From assembly GCA_002390225.1 (NCBI GenBank), contig DGOW01000050.1:114658-131356 (forward strand): a DNA stretch of 16,699 nt. The letters run 5' to 3'. A program made the position numbers and the translations under genes. A model generated the notes under the pieces. It worked only from the letters and a program-made list of their open reading frames with translations. It did not search any database and had not been told where the DNA came from. Shown one piece after another: positions 12,697 to 16,699 of the stretch; positions within the stretch are counted from its first letter, which is position 1; every line of letters begins with the position of its first letter. This DNA is from Gemmatimonadales bacterium UBA4456 (GTDB taxonomy: Bacteria > Gemmatimonadota > Gemmatimonadetes > Longimicrobiales > Gaopeijiaceae).

Positions 12697-13800
12697 TCAG
12701 TTAGCCCACTCCGCGATGAACACGTTGGTGTCCGACGTTCCTCCGTTGTTCCTGTTCGAACCGAAGACGAGGTAGCGTCCGTCGGGGCTGAACACCGGGA
12801 AGCCGTCGAAGCCCTCGGAGTGCGTGACGCGCTCCAGGCCTGTGCCGTCCAGGTTGATCATGTAGATCTCGAAGTCGCGACCCGCCGGATCATGGTGGTT
12901 TGAGCTCCACAGGATTTTGTCGCCGTCCGGGTGCCAGAACGGGCCAAAGTTGGCCCCACCCACATCGGTCACCTGGTGTATGTTCGAGCCGTCAGCGTCC
13001 ATGACGAAGACCTCTAGCTCACCGGGGCGGAGGAGACCCTGATCGAGGAGACGAAGGTAGTCCTCGGCTTCAGCGCTGCCCTCTTCAGGGTAGTGTGCCC
13101 GCCAGATGATCTTGGAGCCGTCCGGCGAGTAGAATGCCCCGCCGTCGTATCCAAGGCGGTCCGTGAGCTGGACGACTTCGGAGCCGTCGGGATTCATCGA
13201 GTACAGATCGAGGTCGCCATTGCGATCGCTCGTGAACACGACGCGGTCACCCTGGGGTGAGAACGTGGCTTCGGCGTCGTAGCCGTCCTCGGTCGTCAGC
13301 TGCCGAAGGTTCGATCCATCCACGTTCGCTACGAATACGTCATAGGTCTTGTAGATAGGCCAGACGTAACCCATGGACATGTCGGGGTTCGGCGGGCATG
13401 ACGCGTCATGGTGATGCGTCGAGGAGTAGAGGATCTCATCGCCCGATGGATAGAAGTACGAGCAGGTTGTCCGACCCTCGCCAGTGCTGACCATGTGCGT
13501 CTCGGCCGTGTGCGGGTCGAGCACAAAGATCTGGTCGCACTCGGTACCGGGCTTCTTCGCCTGGTAGATCAGCTGTGAGCCGTCGAAGGCCCAGTACGCT
13601 TCTGCGTTTTCTCCACCGGCCGTCAGCTGACGCATGTTCTGGAGTCGGGATTCACCCTCGTACATGAGTGTGACGCCCTCTCCCGCGAGGTTCGCGGCGG
13701 GACCCGCGGCCTCCTGCGGTGTATCGTTCTCCCCTTCCGAGGCGCAGCCAGCAACCGCGACGACCGTCAGGGTCAAACCAGCAAGCATCCGATGAGTCAC
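12697..13800 (-). CDS. TolB-like PD40 beta-propeller lipoprotein
   Basis: A 367-residue exported protein. The signal sequence MTHRMLAGLTLTVVAVAGC ends in a VAGC lipobox (Cys19), so it should be lipid-anchored. The mature part is built from PD40/WD40-like repeats of the form 'FSPDGxxIVFxSxRxGxxxIY': YWAFDGSQLIYQA, YFYPSGDEILYSS, TFSPQGDRVVFTSDRNGDLD, YSPDGSKIIWRA, FWHPDGDKILWSS and VFSPDGRYLVFGSNRN, making a six-bladed propeller like that of TolB. Cysteines in CDQIF, CSYFY and CPPNPD may form disulfides outside the cytoplasm. Such proteins bind peptides or polymers; the ligand is unknown. The GTG start has a strong Shine-Dalgarno (GGAAGGG, 5 bases upstream) and supplies the positive N-region; ATG 13788 is an alternative. 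It is not in a tol/pal cluster. Confidence 0.88.
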   Translation of the reverse strand: MTHRMLAGLTLTVVAVAGCASEGENDTPQEAAGPAANLAGEGVTLMYEGESRLQNMRQLTAGGENAEAYWAFDGSQLIYQAKKPGTECDQIFVLDPHTAETHMVSTGEGRTTCSYFYPSGDEILYSSTHHHDASCPPNPDMSMGYVWPIYKTYDVFVANVDGSNLRQLTTEDGYDAEATFSPQGDRVVFTSDRNGDLDLYSMNPDGSEVVQLTDRLGYDGGAFYSPDGSKIIWRAHYPEEGSAEAEDYLRLLDQGLLRPGELEVFVMDADGSNIHQVTDVGGANFGPFWHPDGDKILWSSNHHDPAGRDFEIYMINLDGTGLERVTHSEGFDGFPVFSPDGRYLVFGSNRNNGGTSDTNVFIAEWAN

Positions 13801-15546
13801 AATTTCCCTTCCTTTAAGTCGATGTGTTCATTCACAGTGGCGATGTCGCTGATCCTGGTCAGCGGCCTCGCCGGCCAGTCCTGCCCAGAGCCGGCCTCGC
13901 TCATCCAGGGGATGGACGGGGCGATGGCTCATGTCCGGTTCCTTGCGGACGACCGCCTCGAGGGACGAGCTGTCGGCTCCGAGGGAGCTCACTGTGCCGC
14001 AGAATACATTGCAGCGCAATTCGAAGCCGTTGGGCTGGAGCCGGCAGGAACAGAAGGTAAATTTTTCCACACCTTCGACATCCGTAAAGGTGCGGAGATG
14101 GGTCCGAACAACCGACTGACGGTTGACGGCACCTCCCTCCAGCTCGGCTCAGACTGGGTGCCCCTCGGCTTCTCCGCCAGTACAGAGGTGGAGGCTCGAT
14201 TGGTCTTTGGTAGCTATGGACTGAGTAATCCAACAAACGCGGAAGAGGACGGGTACTTCCGGAGCGATATCGAGGGACGGGTCGTCGTGCTCGAGTGGGG
14301 TGACCCCGACGGTCCGCACGGGGGTGGTATGCGAGCTGAGCCGCACTTCAAGGCGACGGTGTCGGCAGGTCGCAACGCGGCCGGGATCATCATCCTCGCC
14401 CGGGCGGGCATGATGCTTCCGGGTATGGACAGCGAGATCCGAACTGCCCTTGGCGTACCGGTTGCGGTCGTGTCGGGGTCACAGGCTGATGCCGTGCGGG
14501 CTGCGGCGGTCAGTGAGGCAACGGTTCGCCTCGCCGCTGATGTCCGTCCGCTGGCCGCCGAGGCCCGCAATGTCGCAGCGATGCTTCGTGGCTCCGATCC
14601 GATGATGTGGGATGACTACGTGATCGTAGGTGCCCACTTCGACCACCTCGGGTCAGGAGGGGAAGGGTCCCTCGCGCCCGAGTCACGGGAGGTCCACAAC
14701 GGAGCGGATGACAATGCCAGTGGTACGGCTGCGATTATCGAGGTCGCGCGCGCGCTGGCTGAAAATCCGCCTGAACGGAGTGTGCTTTTTCTCGCCTTCA
14801 CCGGTGAAGAGCGCGGCCTCTGGGGGTCGGCGTACTGGGTCGAGGAACCCACCATCTCGATGGACGACGCGATCGCCATGCTGAACCTCGATATGGTCGG
14901 ACGCGTCGTTGACGACGCGGTGACGATCTTCGGGTTCGGTACGGCGGATGAGTGGGACGAGATCGTGGACGGTGCGAATGCGGCGCTCACGAGGCCGCTG
15001 CGCGTGGCGAAGGCTCCGGATGGCTACGGCCCCTCCGACCACTCATCATTCCACGTTGCCGGTCTGCCCGTGCTCCACTTCTTCTCGAACACCCATGTTG
15101 ATTACCACCGCCCCTCGGACGACTGGGACAAGATCAACGCGGACGGGCTGAACCGGATCACTGAGCTGACCGAGGGTGTCGCACGCCGCCTGGCGACAGG
15201 TGGCACGAACGCGGTTGCTCTCACTCCAATCCAGATGGAGCAGCCGTCGCCGAACATGGGTGGTTCATCTTCGAGCAGCGGGTACGGACCATATCTCGGC
15301 TCGATTCCGGACATGACGCCCCGCGACTTCGGGCTGCGTATCACCGGCGTCCGTGAGGGTAGCCCAGCGGATGTGGGTGGCCTGAGAGGTGGCGATGTCG
15401 TCGTGGAGTTCGACGGTGCCGAGATCACCGATATCTATGCGTATACGTATGCGCTTCGCGAGAAGAAACCTGGAGACGAGGTGGTGATCATCGTAGATCG
15501 GGACGGCGAACGTGTGACGTTGAATGTCGTCCTGGGGCGCCGCTGA
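13792..15546 (+). CDS. Secreted M28-family metallo-aminopeptidase with PA insert and C-terminal PDZ domain
   Basis: A 584-residue exported zinc peptidase. An N-terminal signal segment (hydrophobic about 11-28) precedes the M28 fold. A PA-like inserted domain lies at about 130-265. The two-zinc site is complete: VGAHFDHLG (His282), NGADDNASG (Asp306), TGEERG (catalytic Glu339, ligand Glu340), LNLDMVGR (Asp367) and DYHRPSDDW (His439). A low-complexity GGSSSSSGYG linker (490-499) leads to a PDZ domain (512-584; GVREGSPADVGGLRGGDVV). The enzyme should release N-terminal amino acids from peptides outside the cytoplasm. ATG 13792 supplies Lys9 to the signal N-region but overlaps the opposite gene's start; ATG 13822 is a possible alternative. 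No strong Shine-Dalgarno at either. Confidence 0.9.
   Translation: MSHNFPSFKSMCSFTVAMSLILVSGLAGQSCPEPASLIQGMDGAMAHVRFLADDRLEGRAVGSEGAHCAAEYIAAQFEAVGLEPAGTEGKFFHTFDIRKGAEMGPNNRLTVDGTSLQLGSDWVPLGFSASTEVEARLVFGSYGLSNPTNAEEDGYFRSDIEGRVVVLEWGDPDGPHGGGMRAEPHFKATVSAGRNAAGIIILARAGMMLPGMDSEIRTALGVPVAVVSGSQADAVRAAAVSEATVRLAADVRPLAAEARNVAAMLRGSDPMMWDDYVIVGAHFDHLGSGGEGSLAPESREVHNGADDNASGTAAIIEVARALAENPPERSVLFLAFTGEERGLWGSAYWVEEPTISMDDAIAMLNLDMVGRVVDDAVTIFGFGTADEWDEIVDGANAALTRPLRVAKAPDGYGPSDHSSFHVAGLPVLHFFSNTHVDYHRPSDDWDKINADGLNRITELTEGVARRLATGGTNAVALTPIQMEQPSPNMGGSSSSSGYGPYLGSIPDMTPRDFGLRITGVREGSPADVGGLRGGDVVVEFDGAEITDIYAYTYALREKKPGDEVVIIVDRDGERVTLNVVLGRR
13806..13812 (-). promoter_or_regulatory. Ribosome binding site for the PD40 lipoprotein
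   Basis: GGAAGGG on the minus strand, 5 bases before the GTG at 13800. It supports that start and lies inside the first codons of the opposite-strand peptidase gene. Confidence 0.6.
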
Positions 15547-15554
15547 CTGTAGCG

Positions 15555-16178
15555 TCAGGAATGCCCTAGAACTGACTTCCGGTACGTATCGAGAAAGCCC
15601 GTGAGGATCCGGTGCGTCAGCCCCCACACGTGCTCGCCGACCACGTGATAACTGGGGAACGTCCTGGAGAAGCCGGAGAAGTGGATCCGTGTGGTGCTCG
15701 CCGTCTCGGAGCGAGCCAGGAGGTCGATCGGCACCCAATGTACACTGTCCAGTTCATGGCTCGCGACGATCGCCTCGGTCTCCGGTGGTACGGCGAACGC
15801 GAAGGGTGCGATGCGCTCGATAGGTAGCTTCGGGTTGGCCGGCTGCACCTCTTCGAGCCGACCCAGCTGAACTCCCGCGGTTCTGAGGTCGACGCCCGTC
15901 TCTTCCAACGTTTCGCGCGTGGCGGTGTGCTGAAGCCCCAGGTCGCCGGGCTCCCAGCGTCCACCGGGAAGCGCCATATGTCCGGACCACGGGTCATGCT
16001 CGTGTTCGGCTCGCTTGATCAGGAGGACATCGAGGTCGGTGCCGGCTCGGATGACCAGTGCGACCGCGGCCTCCATGCGCCCCACGGCCGTGATCGGACT
16101 CACCTTGCCCGGGGCGTCCAGACCTTCCATTGAGCGCCGCAGGTGACCGAGACGCTGGTCGCGACGCCAGGCCGCCAT
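15555..16178 (-). CDS. Nudix hydrolase, CoA pyrophosphatase (NudL)-like
   Basis: A 207-residue Nudix protein. The core is VLLIKRAEHEHDPWSGHMAL (51-70) and PGGRWEPGD, followed by the Nudix helix ATRETLEETGVDL (86-98) with metal-binding Glu92 and Glu93. The spacing LPGGxxxPxDxxxxxxAxRExxEE and the preceding SGHMALPGG resemble the NudL/CoAse subfamily (UPF0035), which cuts coenzyme A or its derivatives to phosphopantetheine and 3',5'-ADP; another nucleotide-diphosphate substrate is possible. The C-terminal HFSGFSRTFPSYHVVGEHVW also fits that subfamily. The start ATG overlaps the queE stop by one base (TGATG), so translation is coupled. It converges with the M28 gene, 8 bp apart. Confidence 0.87.
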   Translation of the reverse strand: MAAWRRDQRLGHLRRSMEGLDAPGKVSPITAVGRMEAAVALVIRAGTDLDVLLIKRAEHEHDPWSGHMALPGGRWEPGDLGLQHTATRETLEETGVDLRTAGVQLGRLEEVQPANPKLPIERIAPFAFAVPPETEAIVASHELDSVHWVPIDLLARSETASTTRIHFSGFSRTFPSYHVVGEHVWGLTHRILTGFLDTYRKSVLGHS

Positions 16179-16699
16179 CAGACTCCCGTCGCCTCTGCAC
16201 CCCAGATCAACTTGTGAACTTGAACCTGGAAACGGACCGGAAGCCCGTCCTCCAGAATCCAGCCGGCCAGATCCTCGAGTTCGATGTCACCCCAGACCGG
16301 GGACATGAGTAGCGCGCGCAGCGTGCCCTGAGCGATACGGTCACCCAGTCCGTACGTCTCGATGGCGGACCTCGCCCACTCGTAATCGAGCCGGTCTTTC
16401 ACGACGAACTTCACCTCGTCGCGTGCCGTCAGGTGATCGAGGTTCTCGTATCGGTTCTTTTCGACCTCTCCCGAGCCCGGACACTTGAGGTCCATGATCG
16501 TGTGAATTCGCTCGTCGAGCGGCTCGACATCGAATGCGCCGGACGTCTCGACGAGGACTGTGTATCCGGCCGCCAGCAGGCGTTCCGTCAGCGGAACAAC
16601 GCCTGGATGAGCCAGCGGTTCGCCGCCCGTGACCTCGACGATCTTCGCGGGATGACTCGCGACCTCAGCCAGAATCTCGTCGAACGTCATTCGCGTGCC
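16178..16699 (-). CDS. queE: 7-carboxy-7-deazaguanine synthase QueE (C-terminal part; runs off the window end)
   Basis: About 173 C-terminal residues of a radical SAM enzyme. The VTGGEPLAHPGVVPLTERLL block (SAM-binding GGEP) leads into VLVETSGAFD, IMDLKCPGSGE, DEVKFVVKDRLDYEWA, LLMSPVWG and the C-terminal FQVQVHKLIWG, which is characteristic of QueE. QueE converts 6-carboxytetrahydropterin to 7-carboxy-7-deazaguanine in the queuosine/7-deazaguanine pathway. The N-terminal Cys motif that binds the 4Fe-4S cluster lies beyond the window; the ATG at 16690 is internal, because the frame is open to the edge (GTR-MTFDEIL) and relatives have about 30-40 residues before it. It is followed by a Nudix gene. 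No other queuosine gene is visible here. Confidence 0.92.
   Translation of the reverse strand, partial: GTRMTFDEILAEVASHPAKIVEVTGGEPLAHPGVVPLTERLLAAGYTVLVETSGAFDVEPLDERIHTIMDLKCPGSGEVEKNRYENLDHLTARDEVKFVVKDRLDYEWARSAIETYGLGDRIAQGTLRALLMSPVWGDIELEDLAGWILEDGLPVRFQVQVHKLIWGAEATGV

Noticed and set aside
12671..12699. tRNA-like GGTTCGACCC near the end of the PD40 gene
   Set aside because: The flanking bases do not form a T-stem and there is no cloverleaf; it is intergenic GC-rich sequence.

Overview
The window is GC-rich, densely packed bacterial DNA using the standard code (TGA ends most genes here). Its mix of genes suggests a free-living Gemmatimonadota or a related lineage: a divergent paaABCD-type diiron oxygenase cluster, a GyrA with a diverged GyrA box, an M28-PDZ exopeptidase, a PD40 beta-propeller lipoprotein, a DUF6941 protein and an AADC-like decarboxylase. 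The lineage is inferred from protein style only; there is no rRNA marker.

Layout. Positions 1-293 (minus) hold the 5' part of an MBL-fold hydrolase, followed by about 470 bases with no convincing gene. Positions 766-3820 (plus) are a compact operon-like cluster: a MIP18-family assembly factor, PaaA, a PaaD MIP18 domain, PaaB, PaaC and a PaaD zinc ribbon. It resembles the core of phenylacetyl-CoA 1,2-epoxidase, but PaaD is split over two genes and the PaaC-like subunit keeps most diiron ligands. No reductase (PaaE), CoA ligase (PaaK) or downstream pathway gene is in the window. Positions 3858-5555 carry three genes of unknown function: a soluble acidic protein, a probable lipoprotein and a small basic-to-neutral protein. 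Positions 5574-7830 pair a PLP decarboxylase with a CPBP-family membrane protease. Positions 7842-9823 are small genes: DUF6941, a helical unknown, a TPR protein, a broken ECF sigma factor and its apparently intact zinc anti-sigma partner. A strong hairpin then precedes gyrA (10003-12507), which is followed by another strong hairpin. Positions 12697-15546 are a divergent pair of exported proteins (PD40 lipoprotein and M28 peptidase) whose starts overlap. Positions 15555-16699 (minus) are queE (partial) followed by a CoA-pyrophosphatase-like Nudix gene.

The most interesting points are the split PaaD with a metal-ligand-bearing PaaC, and the sigma-factor relic (two in-frame TGA codons and no region 4) left between an intact TPR gene and an intact anti-sigma gene. 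I see no CRISPR array, insertion sequence, tRNA or rRNA.
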